In this document: positions 42,722 to 51,402 of the stretch, piece after piece
Layout of the letters: each line of letters starts with the position of its first letter
How positions within the stretch are numbered: position 1 is the first letter of the stretch
Origin: Duodenibacillus sp964509205
GTDB taxonomy: Bacteria > Pseudomonadota > Gammaproteobacteria > Burkholderiales > Burkholderiaceae_F
Direction of reading: 5' to 3'
DNA: 64,000 bases
Assembly (NCBI GenBank): GCA_964509205.1
Contig: CAZDVW010000002.1
Span: 52,154 to 116,153, forward strand
Notes under the pieces: generated by a model
What the model saw: the letters and a program-made list of their open reading frames with translations, nothing else
Databases searched by the model: none
Told to the model about the DNA's origin: nothing
Made by a program: the position numbers and the translations under genes

Positions 42722-43158
42722 CAGCCAATAAAAAATATTTTCGAAAACGCTATAACGAACTCAATTCCCTGAAAACAGAGGAACTTCTCAGCCTTTACGA
42801 GAAGCCGCATACGGATGTCGATGATGAAGCGATTCTGAAAATCCTAGCCAATCGCAAAACAGCCGTTCCTCAGACGCGCGGCGCCGTTTCCGAAGATGTC
42901 GGCGCAACGCGAATCATCGAAGTGTCCGAACTGGCACAGGCCAAAACGGTTCAACCTAAGAAACTCGGCATGAGTTGGACAGAAGGCATCCCGTTTGCCT
43001 CAGGCATTCTTGTCATTTTTTTCACGATGCAATACTCCATTCTCCTTGCCATTGTCTTGGGATGCGCAACTTCACTTGGGCTTTTCTTCCTATTTCGCTT
43101 AACCCGCCGATACTGGCGAAAAATTTCCGTTAAGAACGAATTTTCAAAGGATCTATAG
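42718..43158 (+). CDS. Small membrane protein of unknown function
   Basis: 146 residues. Soluble charged N-terminal part (about 1-90) with a possible helical bundle, then two closely spaced transmembrane helices (about 95-115 and 116-135) and a basic C terminus. It overlaps the ispDF stop by 4 bases (ATGA), so it is probably translated together with it. No family recognised. Its 3' end overlaps the convergent transferase gene by 6 bases. Confidence 0.7.
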   Translation: MTANKKYFRKRYNELNSLKTEELLSLYEKPHTDVDDEAILKILANRKTAVPQTRGAVSEDVGATRIIEVSELAQAKTVQPKKLGMSWTEGIPFASGILVIFFTMQYSILLAIVLGCATSLGLFFLFRLTRRYWRKISVKNEFSKDL

Positions 43159-43827
43159 TCCCAAAAGGGCTTTTAGCTGACCAAGGGATAGTTTTTGGGA
43201 GACAGGAGTCGCTTCGCCCGCAAAGGCGAGCGTAAAACTTGTGTTTTGCAAAACCCAGTGAGAAATCCGCACGGGCTTCTTTTCATCGAGGACAATGTTT
43301 GTCTTGCCTGCATCGGAAGTAAAACGGGCGTTCATCTTAATGGCGCATTCGCGAACGCCCCATGCCTTATAGAATTCAACCAATCGGTTTTCTTCAGGAA
43401 AAAAGGCAAGAAAGTCTTTTCCGAAACACCGATCGGAAATTTCCTGAATCGGTCGATCTTTCCTCAGAACCTCTAAGTCCACGGCAACCGGCCGAGAACA
43501 AAGGGCGGCACCGACAAGCGTTGCCGTATGAGAAATCGAGCAAAAAAGTGGCCTATCCGAATGAATCACAGGCGAGTAGGGAGGATTCTCCGCCAACCGC
43601 ACTTTGAGCTTTCGGCTTTTGGCCAGAGCTGCCACGATCAGACGCGTCCAAAGAAAATCCGCGCGCCGCTTCGTACTTAAGAAACTCGAGGCTCGCTGCA
43701 AGGCATCTTGCGGCAAAAGAGCCGAAAAAGACTCCTCCGGCTCGGCATCCATCCGATCCATGTAGAAAACATCGCAAAACTGAACGTCTTTCATCGAATC
43801 TGTCACTCGATTATCGGAAAACGGCAC
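43153..43827 (-). CDS. 4'-phosphopantetheinyl transferase (Sfp type)
   Basis: 224 residues. Transfers phosphopantetheine from CoA to carrier proteins. Motifs: FCSISHT near residue 91, VAVDLE near 113 (Mg ligands), and WGVRECAIK near 160 in place of the usual W-x-KEA-x-x-K, with the catalytic Glu and Lys in place. The two-domain Sfp length is normal. AcpP may be a substrate; no AcpS is in the window. Confidence 0.85.
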   Translation of the reverse strand: MPFSDNRVTDSMKDVQFCDVFYMDRMDAEPEESFSALLPQDALQRASSFLSTKRRADFLWTRLIVAALAKSRKLKVRLAENPPYSPVIHSDRPLFCSISHTATLVGAALCSRPVAVDLEVLRKDRPIQEISDRCFGKDFLAFFPEENRLVEFYKAWGVRECAIKMNARFTSDAGKTNIVLDEKKPVRISHWVLQNTSFTLAFAGEATPVSQKLSLGQLKALLGL

Positions 43828-43932
43828 CTTAATTCAACAAGTTCCTCTCTCAAACCAAAGAGAGCCCCCTCAAAGATGAGCCGCCATTTTAAAGCCTCGA
43901 AACCGATGCGAGTTTTCTCTCATGTTCCTATG

Positions 43933-44865
43933 TCAGAAAGAGGAACTCTGATTTTCGATTTTGAATGACTCTTCTCTTTCAAAATCAACAAGATTTTCCG
44001 ACTGAGCAATCTGATTGCGCAAGACTTTTAAGAATTCTTCCGTTAATGTTCGTCTCGGTCTTGCCGATGACCAAGCCACGACGGCTCCGGAACTAAATTC
44101 CGGCTCCAGCGGAAGAAAGCGAATTTGTGGGTCATCGGCAATGATGCCGTCGATGCAAAGTGCCGCCGCGCCGTTTCTGACAACCAGAGAAGCGTTGTAC
44201 AAAAGATTGTACGTACCGACGATATGCAGCTGCTCAAAGGGGAAATTCAGCCACCCCGACATCTGACTCCGAATGAGGCGTTGCTGAGGAACATAAAGAG
44301 GAATACCGACCAAATCGGAGGCAAGCAGTCCATTCTTGCCGACAAATCGGTCCCGAGGAGCCAGGATTCCCCAGCGATTTCGATAAGGCAGAACAAGGCT
44401 GTCGAAATCGGTGAGATCGACCGGCAAATTAAAGAGCGCAAAATCACACTCTCCCATGCGAAGGCTTCGGGCGGCTTCCTGGGCATTGGCACTCACCAGA
44501 TGGATGCGCACGTTTAAATGATTGTTTTGAAATGCCTGCACCGCTGCGGCAATCCAAGACGACGCACGTGTTTCACCGGCACAAATCACAATGTCCCCGA
44601 CTAGATTGTGCGTGGACATCATTTCCATCTTAGTCTTGTCCATCAAAGACAGTATCGACTGGGCTTGCTGGCGGAGGAAATCGCCTTTTTCCGTCAACTC
44701 AAGGCGGCGGGTTGTTCTGTCAAACAGCGTTTGTCCGAGCTCCTCTTCGAGTTCAGCAATCTGGCGAGACAGAGCCGGTTGCGAAATAAAAAGCTTTTTT
44801 GCTGCCTTCGTAAAGCTTTTTTCCTGGGCGACCTCAACGAAATAGCGAAGTGATTTAATGTCCAT
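43933..44865 (-). CDS. LysR-family transcriptional regulator
   Basis: 310 residues. HTH at residues 1-60 (SLRYFVEVAQEKSFTKAAKK, then FISQPALSRQI). The LysR substrate-binding domain follows to the C terminus. Divergent from the cyclophilin-like/flavoprotein/DUF4405 operon; the shared 138-base gap contains a plausible operator (44878-44887) and promoter. Inducer unknown. Confidence 0.92.
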   Translation of the reverse strand: MDIKSLRYFVEVAQEKSFTKAAKKLFISQPALSRQIAELEEELGQTLFDRTTRRLELTEKGDFLRQQAQSILSLMDKTKMEMMSTHNLVGDIVICAGETRASSWIAAAVQAFQNNHLNVRIHLVSANAQEAARSLRMGECDFALFNLPVDLTDFDSLVLPYRNRWGILAPRDRFVGKNGLLASDLVGIPLYVPQQRLIRSQMSGWLNFPFEQLHIVGTYNLLYNASLVVRNGAAALCIDGIIADDPQIRFLPLEPEFSSGAVVAWSSARPRRTLTEEFLKVLRNQIAQSENLVDFEREESFKIENQSSSF

Positions 44866-44877
44866 CCGATTTATTCT

Positions 44878-44887
44878 ATAAATTTAT
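44878..44887. promoter_or_regulatory. Putative LysR recognition site
   Basis: The palindrome ATAAATTTAT is centred about 63 bases upstream of the predicted start (about 44946) of the divergent operon, the usual position of a LysR-type recognition site, and close to the lysR start for autorepression. It lies in a very AT-rich stretch. Confidence 0.45.
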
Positions 44888-44910
44888 TAATTTAAATAAA
44901 AATAAAGTAT

Positions 44911-44939
44911 TTGCATTAATAAAGTTTAGCACTTATATT
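44911..44939 (+). promoter_or_regulatory. Promoter of the redox operon
   Basis: TTGCAT (44911-44916), 17-base spacer, TATATT (44934-44939), giving a ~58-nt leader before the GTG start at 45004. Confidence 0.65.
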
Positions 44940-45003
44940 CACGAAGACACATCCTAAGAAAAAAAACTCTGCCAAAAACTCACGCTTACGGGGAGAACAC
45001 ACT

Positions 45004-45432
45004 GTGCAAAAACACGCTCCAGCACTTTTGGCGGCCTTAGCGCTCCTGTCCGGCGAAACTCTTGCCGCACCGTGGATTCAAGTCGAGATTGGAAAAAGCG
45101 TTTACGCCTTTGAACTTATTGAAAACGATGCGGCACGCGCTTTTGCAGATCGTCTGCCGATCCGTGTGCGTTTCGAAGACTACGGATCGACAGAACGCAT
45201 TGCCTACTTAGAACCGCCCCTTGATATCGGTACGGCTCTGGCACGTACGAAACCCGAACGAGGCGACATCACGTACTACGCCCCATGGGGCAATCTTGCG
45301 GTTTTTCTCAAACCGTTTCGTACCTCAGAAGGGCTCGTCGCTCTTGGAAAACTTCCTCAGGAAGCCCTTCAGGCCATCGAATCCAGCGGAAATTCAATAG
45401 TGACATTTCGTCAAATGGAGAAAAAAGAATGA
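45004..45432 (+). CDS. Exported cyclophilin-like fold protein
   Basis: 142 residues with a signal peptide (cleavage after about TLA-AP, residue 21). The ~120-residue mature domain (VYAFELIENDAARAFADRLP, DITYYAPWGNLAVFLKPF, LVALGKL) matches the cyclophilin-like family often found next to flavodoxin-type proteins in gut bacteria. It lacks the catalytic Arg of true cyclophilins. GTG start with GGGGAG upstream. First gene of the LysR-linked operon. Confidence 0.8.
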   Translation: MQKHAPALLAALALLSGETLAAPWIQVEIGKSVYAFELIENDAARAFADRLPIRVRFEDYGSTERIAYLEPPLDIGTALARTKPERGDITYYAPWGNLAVFLKPFRTSEGLVALGKLPQEALQAIESSGNSIVTFRQMEKKE

Positions 45433-46124
45433 CCGATTCCAAACACGCGGCCCCCACTCAAAAGCCCGTTACCTTCTTTAACCGGCGTCAGTTCCTCGGA
45501 ACGGCCGGCACGCTTGCCGGAACCTTGGCGGCAGGAACACTCCTTGGATCAAACAACGTTTGGGCCGCTGCGGCCTCAAAAAAAATCACTGTCATCACGG
45601 GCAGTCCCCATCGGCGCGGAGCCACGTTTCTCTTAGCCGATCACTTTATTCGGGGCGCTCGAGAGGCCGGCGCAGAGGTTTTCCGATTCGATTCCGGATT
45701 TAAACGCGTCACCCCTTGTAGCGGCTGCGACCGCTGCGGCCTTGGTTCTTCCGACTGCGTGTACCGCGATGATATGTTTGAAGTTAACCCGCACTTAATC
45801 GATGCGGATTTGGTGGTTTTCTGCTCGCCGCTTTACTACTTCGGCTTTTCCGCTCAAATCAAAGCCGTCATCGATCGCTTCTACGCCATTAACACCCAAC
45901 TGCACGTTTCCAAAGAGGCTGTTTTGCTGGCTGCCGCCTGGAACTCAAGCGAGGAAACCTTCCCGGCACTTATCCATCACTACGAAGCACTTGTCCGCTA
46001 CATGGGCTGGACCGACGTCGGTCAGGTTTGCGCAACCGGATGCGGTACGCGCTCGGCCTGCGAAGGATCTGTCTTCCCGCAGCAAGCCTACGAACTCGGG
46101 CGAAAAGTGGGCGTCTCTTCTTAA
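45429..46124 (+). CDS. Tat-exported flavodoxin/NADPH-dependent FMN reductase-like protein
   Basis: 231 residues. Twin-arginine signal NRRQFLGTAGTLAG near residue 18. Flavodoxin-like fold: FMN phosphate loop TGSPHRRGATFLLADHF near 56, VFCSPLYYFGFSAQIKAVIDRF near 125. A cysteine cluster CSGCDRCG near 98 is the type found in iron-sulfur flavoproteins. Export by Tat suggests that the folded cofactor-loaded protein works in the periplasm. Overlaps the preceding gene by 4 bases. Confidence 0.85.
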   Translation: MTDSKHAAPTQKPVTFFNRRQFLGTAGTLAGTLAAGTLLGSNNVWAAAASKKITVITGSPHRRGATFLLADHFIRGAREAGAEVFRFDSGFKRVTPCSGCDRCGLGSSDCVYRDDMFEVNPHLIDADLVVFCSPLYYFGFSAQIKAVIDRFYAINTQLHVSKEAVLLAAAWNSSEETFPALIHHYEALVRYMGWTDVGQVCATGCGTRSACEGSVFPQQAYELGRKVGVSS

Positions 46125-46138
46125 AAGGGCAACACACG

Positions 46139-46879
46139 ATGCGGTTCCTGGCATGGCTCGAAGAGGGGGATCCTCTTGCGATTTGGAAAAGACGCCTGCG
46201 GCTGGATGGGGTTATTCTGTTTTTGTGCTTTTTCGTGATGTTCGGTCGCCTGACCGGAAATCCGTTGCATGAAACCGCAGCCTTGCTCTTTTTTCTGCTC
46301 GTTGCGCTTCACGGCACGCTGAATCGACGTTGGTACCAAAGAAAAGGGGCCGCTCTTTTTAAAAAGGGCGGCTCGCACAGAAAGCCCTCCCTGCGAGACA
46401 ACGTTCTTTTCGGTTTCAACTGCCTTCTTGCCGTCCTGTTTCTCGGATCTGTACTAAGCGGCATTCTTTCTTCGCAGTCGCTGTTTCGAAACATTTTTCC
46501 TGAGAGCTGGCACACAGACCTCTTTTACCGCTCTTTTCATCTCGGAGTGTCAGTCTGGTTTTTTATCGGCATCGGGCTGCACATCGGACTACACAGTTCT
46601 CTTTTATTCCAAAAACCCGTCCAATTTTTGACCCAAAAACTGGGAGAAAAGGGAAGTCTTTGGATTGGCCTTGTTTCGCTTTGTTTGGGCATCCTGTTTT
46701 TATCGGAGCGTTTTTTGGAACGCGATTGGGATCTGATCCTCACGTTCCAAAGTGCCTTCATCCCCAGTTTTCGCGGAGAATCCGTTTTCAGAATACCCCT
46801 GGAGCTCCTTGTCTTCGAAGCTTCCCTTGCAGGAGGCATGGCTCTTTTAAGGCGCTTTTACCTCTTTTTTCGACAATAA
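46139..46879 (+). CDS. DUF4405 cytochrome b-like membrane protein
   Basis: 246 residues, about six hydrophobic helices with histidines at helix positions (LVALHGTLNRRW near 64, FYRSFHLGVSVWFFIGIGLHIGLH near 130-155) that fit heme b ligation as in the DUF4405/cytochrome b family. It probably passes electrons between the quinone pool and the exported flavoprotein encoded 14 bases upstream; that link is inference. Start set by AAAAGGGCAACAC before ATG. Confidence 0.75.
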   Translation: MRFLAWLEEGDPLAIWKRRLRLDGVILFLCFFVMFGRLTGNPLHETAALLFFLLVALHGTLNRRWYQRKGAALFKKGGSHRKPSLRDNVLFGFNCLLAVLFLGSVLSGILSSQSLFRNIFPESWHTDLFYRSFHLGVSVWFFIGIGLHIGLHSSLLFQKPVQFLTQKLGEKGSLWIGLVSLCLGILFLSERFLERDWDLILTFQSAFIPSFRGESVFRIPLELLVFEASLAGGMALLRRFYLFFRQ

Positions 46880-46996
46880 ATCTTCAAATTGACCCAATGT
46901 CCGGCACAGCATGATTAGGGTATGTTCGCCGCTCGAATGCGGGAGAAAATCCAGTAAAATCACCAAGCATTTTTGCTATTTTCGAAGGAGCGGACG

Positions 46997-48961
46997 ATGC
47001 CAAAAGTTTTATACGGCATCTGGAACGGAAAAGTTCTTGATCATCGGGATTCAACCGCAGATGCTGACGATTTTCCCTTAGACTCGATTGACGATTTTGA
47101 CGCAGGCAATCCCCTCGAGGCCATCGTCTCGAATGCCGGATTCCTTGTCTTTAATCCGACAAAATCCCTTGCGTCTGTTCTCGCTGACTACTACAAAATA
47201 GTTCGAAACAACTCCTGCGGCCGTTGTACGCCCTGTCGAAATGCATCCGTCCTCATCGATGAGGCGTTGCAGTCTCTCTTAGCCGGGCATGGAGATACCG
47301 TTGATTGGGATGCTGTGCTCGCAGCGGCCGAGCAAATGGATGCAACCAGCCTCTGCGGCATCGGCCGCACGAGCGCCAAAGCCATCATCGGTGCCTTGCG
47401 CTATTTCAGAGACGAACTGTTGCGCGTTCAAAGTCCGGCTTTCGGCGCCAGCTACGGGGTTGTCACGTCCAGTTGCATGGAAGCGTGTCCTGACCACGTC
47501 AATATCCCGCGCTATATGGATTTCGTGCGCGACGGAGACACGGATCGCGCACGTGCCGTCATTCTCAGGCGCTATCCGATGGTTTCAACCTGCGGACGCG
47601 TTTGCGTTCGCCCCTGCGAAAGAGCCTGTCGGCGCAATGCCCTTGAGGGTGCTCTCGCCATTAAAGACGTGAAGCGCTACATTGCCGAACACGCCGCCGG
47701 ATCCGTGGCGCAGGTCTTTTGCGGCTCGGCTCATGTTGATTTAAAACGAAAAAAAACAGCCGTTATCGGTGCAGGCCCCTCGGGACTGAACTGTGCCTAT
47801 CATCTGTTGTTAAAGGGATTTCCCGTTGACATCTATGATGCGGATTCTCAAGCCGGCGGAATGGCGCTTCGAGGAATTCCGCCGTATCGCCTGCCCAAAG
47901 ACATTCTCCAAAGCGAAACCGATGCCATCCAAGAACTGGGCGGACGGTTTTTCTTTCAGAAAAAACTCGGACGCGACTTTACGGTTTCCGATTTGAAAAA
48001 GCAGTACGATGCCGTATTTCTCGGCATCGGATGTGCCAAAGGAGCCTATCTGGGATTGCCCGATGAGGACACAACGATTAAGGGCTACCGTAACGGCATC
48101 GATTTTCTGCTCGATATCGAACGCGCTGTTTCTGCAGGAAAAATGCCTGAAATTCAAGGCGATATTGCCGTTGTCGGTTGCGGAAACGTTGCCATGGACT
48201 GCTGCCGAACAGCACGGCGCGTGACCAAAGGGAAAGTCCATTTGATCTACAGGCGAACACTGAAAGAAGCGCCTGCCGATCACGAAGAAATTGAAGCGGC
48301 CAAAGAGGAGGGCGTGGAATTTCATTTCCTCACCAACCCGATCGGCATCGAAAGCGAAGACGGCATTCTCACAGGCGTTCGTTTAACGAAGATGCATTTA
48401 ACGGAACCCGACGCCAGAGGACGCATGGGAGTCGCGCCGACCCCCGGAAGTGAATATACGCTCACATGTCAGACACTCGTTGCCGCCATTGGCCAAAAAA
48501 TTGAAAAAGACGTTATAGAACAAGACTCAGGCATCACCTTTGGCCGTCGCGGCAATGTGGAAGTCGACGCCGTTCAGATGACAGGCATCGCCGGCGTGTT
48601 CGCCGGAGGCGATTGCGCCACGGGACCGGCCAGTCTTGTCGGTGCGCTCGCGCAGGGAGAACGTGCCGCCCATTCCATTGCGGCTTACTTAACCGGGCGA
48701 TCGCTGTTTAACCCCCGAGACAGAGCCTCGGAAATTATCGGGAAACTCAAACTTGTTTGGGATAAAGTCGATCCTTGCAAGACGCAGCCGCGACTGTCCA
48801 TTCATCCGGTTGATGCTGCGCATCGGCGTGAAACCTTTAAGCCGGCCGATACAGGATTTACGGACGAAGAGGCCAGGAAAGAGGCGGCTCGCTGCATGCG
48901 TTGCTACCGAATTATTCGGTTCTATACGGAAAAACCCATTCCCAATACGGCAGCCGACTAG
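46997..48961 (+). CDS. NuoF-C / GltD fusion electron-transfer subunit of [FeFe] hydrogenase
   Basis: 654 residues; AAGGAGCGGACG before ATG decides this start over 46973. Residues ~30-135 resemble the C-terminal Fe-S domain of NuoF/HydB (NNSCGRCTPCRN near 71 and C in SLCGIGRT near 119) but lack the FMN/NADH-binding part. Residues ~150-235 are the GltD-type double 4Fe-4S domain (SSCMEACPDHVNIPRY, STCGRVCVRPCERACR). Then FAD (VIGAGPSGLNCAYHLL near 257) and NAD(P) (VVGCGNVAMDCCRTARR near 397) sites, and a final CMRC. It probably channels NAD(P)H electrons to the hydrogenase encoded 12 bases downstream. Confidence 0.88.
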   Translation: MPKVLYGIWNGKVLDHRDSTADADDFPLDSIDDFDAGNPLEAIVSNAGFLVFNPTKSLASVLADYYKIVRNNSCGRCTPCRNASVLIDEALQSLLAGHGDTVDWDAVLAAAEQMDATSLCGIGRTSAKAIIGALRYFRDELLRVQSPAFGASYGVVTSSCMEACPDHVNIPRYMDFVRDGDTDRARAVILRRYPMVSTCGRVCVRPCERACRRNALEGALAIKDVKRYIAEHAAGSVAQVFCGSAHVDLKRKKTAVIGAGPSGLNCAYHLLLKGFPVDIYDADSQAGGMALRGIPPYRLPKDILQSETDAIQELGGRFFFQKKLGRDFTVSDLKKQYDAVFLGIGCAKGAYLGLPDEDTTIKGYRNGIDFLLDIERAVSAGKMPEIQGDIAVVGCGNVAMDCCRTARRVTKGKVHLIYRRTLKEAPADHEEIEAAKEEGVEFHFLTNPIGIESEDGILTGVRLTKMHLTEPDARGRMGVAPTPGSEYTLTCQTLVAAIGQKIEKDVIEQDSGITFGRRGNVEVDAVQMTGIAGVFAGGDCATGPASLVGALAQGERAAHSIAAYLTGRSLFNPRDRASEIIGKLKLVWDKVDPCKTQPRLSIHPVDAAHRRETFKPADTGFTDEEARKEAARCMRCYRIIRFYTEKPIPNTAAD

Positions 48962-48973
48962 GGAGAGACCAGC

Positions 48974-50758
48974 ATGAAAGCCTATATCAATAATCAGCCC
49001 GTTGCCTTTGAGGAAGGCGACACGATCCTTGCGGCCGCCAGAAAAGCGGGAGTTTTCATTCCCACGCTGTGTGCATTGCTCCCCATTGACCATACGCCGG
49101 GAACCTGCCGCGTGTGTCTTGTTGAAATTCAGGATGAAAATTCTTCAAAGATTACAACGGCCTGCACAACGCCCATAAAAGACGGGATGCGTATCTTTAC
49201 CAGAACGGATGCCGTACGTGCGATGCAGAAAAAACAGGTTCAGTGGCTTTTTTCCGACCACGATCAAAACTGCGGAGCCTGCCCGAGGCACGGCGACTGC
49301 GAACTGCAGGACGCGGCCGCATGGGTTGGTTTAACAGAAAACCCCGATAACGGAAAACTGAAAACCGATCGTCCGTACGATGATTCGGCACGCGCACTGG
49401 TAAGAGATGTCTCCAAGTGCATCCGTTGCTCGCGCTGCGTTGAAGTCTGTCGACAAGTTCAAGGTTTGGCGGCTCTCACGATCGAAGGCTTCGGCACGCA
49501 AAGCGGCGTCGGCATCGCAGGAGCCGAACGCTGGGCAGACAGTGCCAAATGCGTGCAATGCGGGCAATGTACTTTGGTCTGTCCCGTCGGAGCTCTTTCG
49601 GAAAAAGACGAAATCGATACGGCTATCGGCTGGTTTAACAACCCGGCCATTAAAACGGTTGTCGCTTTTGCTCCGGCCGTGCGCGTCACACTTGGGGAAA
49701 CGTTTGGGATGCCGCTTGGAACAAATGCAGAAAAACGCATTGTGACGGCTCTGAAAAATATCGGTGCTGACTATGTCTGCGACATCAACTGGGCCGCTGA
49801 CGTCACCATCATGGAGGAGGGAACCGAATTGATTTCCCGCATCCAACATGGCGGCAAGCTTCCCATGATGACAAGTTGCTGTCCTGGATGGATTAACTTT
49901 GTTGAAAAAATCAATCCGGAAGTCATCCCCAATCTTTCAACAACGCGTTCTCCGCAAGCCATTTTCGGCGCTTTGGCCAAAACGTATTTTGCCCAAAAGA
50001 AGAACATTGATCCGAAGCAGCTTCGTTTTATTTCCGTCATGCCGTGCACGGCAAAAAAGGATGAAGCAATCCGTAATCAATTGAAACAAAACGGTTTGCC
50101 AGACACCGACTTGGTATTGACCGTTCGGGAATTTGCTCGATTATTAAAGATGTACGGAACCGATTTATCGATTTTGCCGGAGTCGGAATTTGACTCACCC
50201 GTTATGAGTGAAAACACGGGAGCGGCTGTGATTTTCGGAGCAACGGGCGGTGTCATGGAAGCCGCTGTACGAACCGTTCACTTTGTTCTCACAGGAAAAG
50301 AATTAGGACCTGTTGAATTCACGGCAGTGCGCGGAATGCAGTGGCTCAAAGAAGCTTCACTTGACCTGGGAGCGGCCGGAACAGTTCGAATCGCCGTTGT
50401 GCACGGGCTTGCCAATGCACAGAAACTGGTCGATCAAATCAAGGCCGGAACCTGTCCCTACCATTTCATTGAAGTCATGGCTTGCCCGGGCGGGTGCATT
50501 GACGGAGGCGGCACTCCTCGGGTTAAGGGGGAATATTTAACGCGTGCGAAAAAACGGCTGGAAGGCATTTATACGATTGATAAGAATCGGAAAATGCGGC
50601 AAAGTCACAACAATCCGGACGTACAAACGCTCTATAAAGAGTTTCTTGGCAAACCCTGCTCAGAACTTTCGCACCATCTCCTTCATACCGGCTATACCAA
50701 TCGAAAAGCCGAGAAGAAAATTATTCCTGTCAAGGATCTTCTTCTCTCAGAGGAGTAA
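48974..50758 (+). CDS. hydA: [FeFe] hydrogenase catalytic subunit HydA
   Basis: 594 residues, cytoplasmic. N-terminal 2Fe-2S ferredoxin (C34, then GTCRVC), His-Cys3 4Fe-4S (HDQNCGACPRHGDC near 95), two 4Fe-4S (CIRCSRCVEVC near 150 and CVQCGQCTLVCPVG near 193). H-cluster motifs are L1 TSCCPGW near 297, L2 MPCTAKKDE near 355 and L3 MACPGGCIDGGG near 503. A small-subunit-like tail follows. This is the M3-type (group A) monomeric architecture. Makes or uses H2 with electrons from the preceding fusion subunit. The maturases HydE, HydF and HydG are not in the window. Confidence 0.95.
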   Translation: MKAYINNQPVAFEEGDTILAAARKAGVFIPTLCALLPIDHTPGTCRVCLVEIQDENSSKITTACTTPIKDGMRIFTRTDAVRAMQKKQVQWLFSDHDQNCGACPRHGDCELQDAAAWVGLTENPDNGKLKTDRPYDDSARALVRDVSKCIRCSRCVEVCRQVQGLAALTIEGFGTQSGVGIAGAERWADSAKCVQCGQCTLVCPVGALSEKDEIDTAIGWFNNPAIKTVVAFAPAVRVTLGETFGMPLGTNAEKRIVTALKNIGADYVCDINWAADVTIMEEGTELISRIQHGGKLPMMTSCCPGWINFVEKINPEVIPNLSTTRSPQAIFGALAKTYFAQKKNIDPKQLRFISVMPCTAKKDEAIRNQLKQNGLPDTDLVLTVREFARLLKMYGTDLSILPESEFDSPVMSENTGAAVIFGATGGVMEAAVRTVHFVLTGKELGPVEFTAVRGMQWLKEASLDLGAAGTVRIAVVHGLANAQKLVDQIKAGTCPYHFIEVMACPGGCIDGGGTPRVKGEYLTRAKKRLEGIYTIDKNRKMRQSHNNPDVQTLYKEFLGKPCSELSHHLLHTGYTNRKAEKKIIPVKDLLLSEE

Positions 50759-50765
50759 AACGACT

Positions 50766-50828
50766 ATCGTGTAACAGCCATTGGTCAATCTTTAAAGTCT
50801 TTCGACGACTGACCGATGGCTACACGAT
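50766..50828. terminator. Large hairpin between convergent hydA and dCMP deaminase
   Basis: ATCGTGTA...AGCCATTGGTCA pairs imperfectly with TGACCGATGGCT...ACACGAT. The hairpin lies directly after the hydA stop and can end transcription from both sides. Confidence 0.6.
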
Positions 50829-50836
50829 TGATAACA

Positions 50837-51253
50837 TTAGAGTTGTTGGACATCAATCCCGGCACGCTTTAAGAATCGAATTCCGGAATCATCCCGGTAA
50901 ATTTCGTGGTAGTAGACGTGCTCAATTCCGCATTTTTGAATCAAAAGGGCGCAATGAATGCAAGGGGAGTGGGTGATAAAGATACTGGCTCCGCAACTGG
51001 AAAATCCGTTATAGGCCAATTTGGAGATTGCGTTGAGTTCTGCATGCTGAACCTCGGGTCGAGTAACCAGTTTTCCGTCGACCTCGGTTTCACAGCAATT
51101 GTCGTATCCGGTCGGCATCCCATTCCAGCCGATTGAAATAATGGCATTATTCTTAACAATCACACAACCGACCTTCAAACGAACTGCATAACTGCGCTGG
51201 GAAGCGATTTGAGCAATATGCATATACATCGCATTGTCTTTTTTGACGTCCAT
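50837..51253 (-). CDS. Deoxycytidylate deaminase
   Basis: 138 residues. dCMP to dUMP deamination feeding thymidylate synthesis. Zinc site: HAE (QHAELNA near residue 71) and PCIHC near 96. RSYAVRLKVGCVIVKNN near 20 and IGWNGMPTGYDN near 41 match the T4-like/ComE-like family. Start at 51253 with CGGAG upstream; the frame is open further but without a signal. Enterobacteria lack this enzyme, while many other bacteria have it. Confidence 0.9.
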   Translation of the reverse strand: MDVKKDNAMYMHIAQIASQRSYAVRLKVGCVIVKNNAIISIGWNGMPTGYDNCCETEVDGKLVTRPEVQHAELNAISKLAYNGFSSCGASIFITHSPCIHCALLIQKCGIEHVYYHEIYRDDSGIRFLKRAGIDVQQL

Positions 51254-51402
51254 TGCGAATCTCCGAATTTCCAATTGAAGCGATTCTAACCAAAACCGAT
51301 ATCTTCGTCTTTCTATCCGACAATGAAACGTCTTTCCTGACAACAATATTGTCAGTATCAAACCTTCCAAAACTGAAAGTTTTTATATTGAAAATCAATC
51401 GG

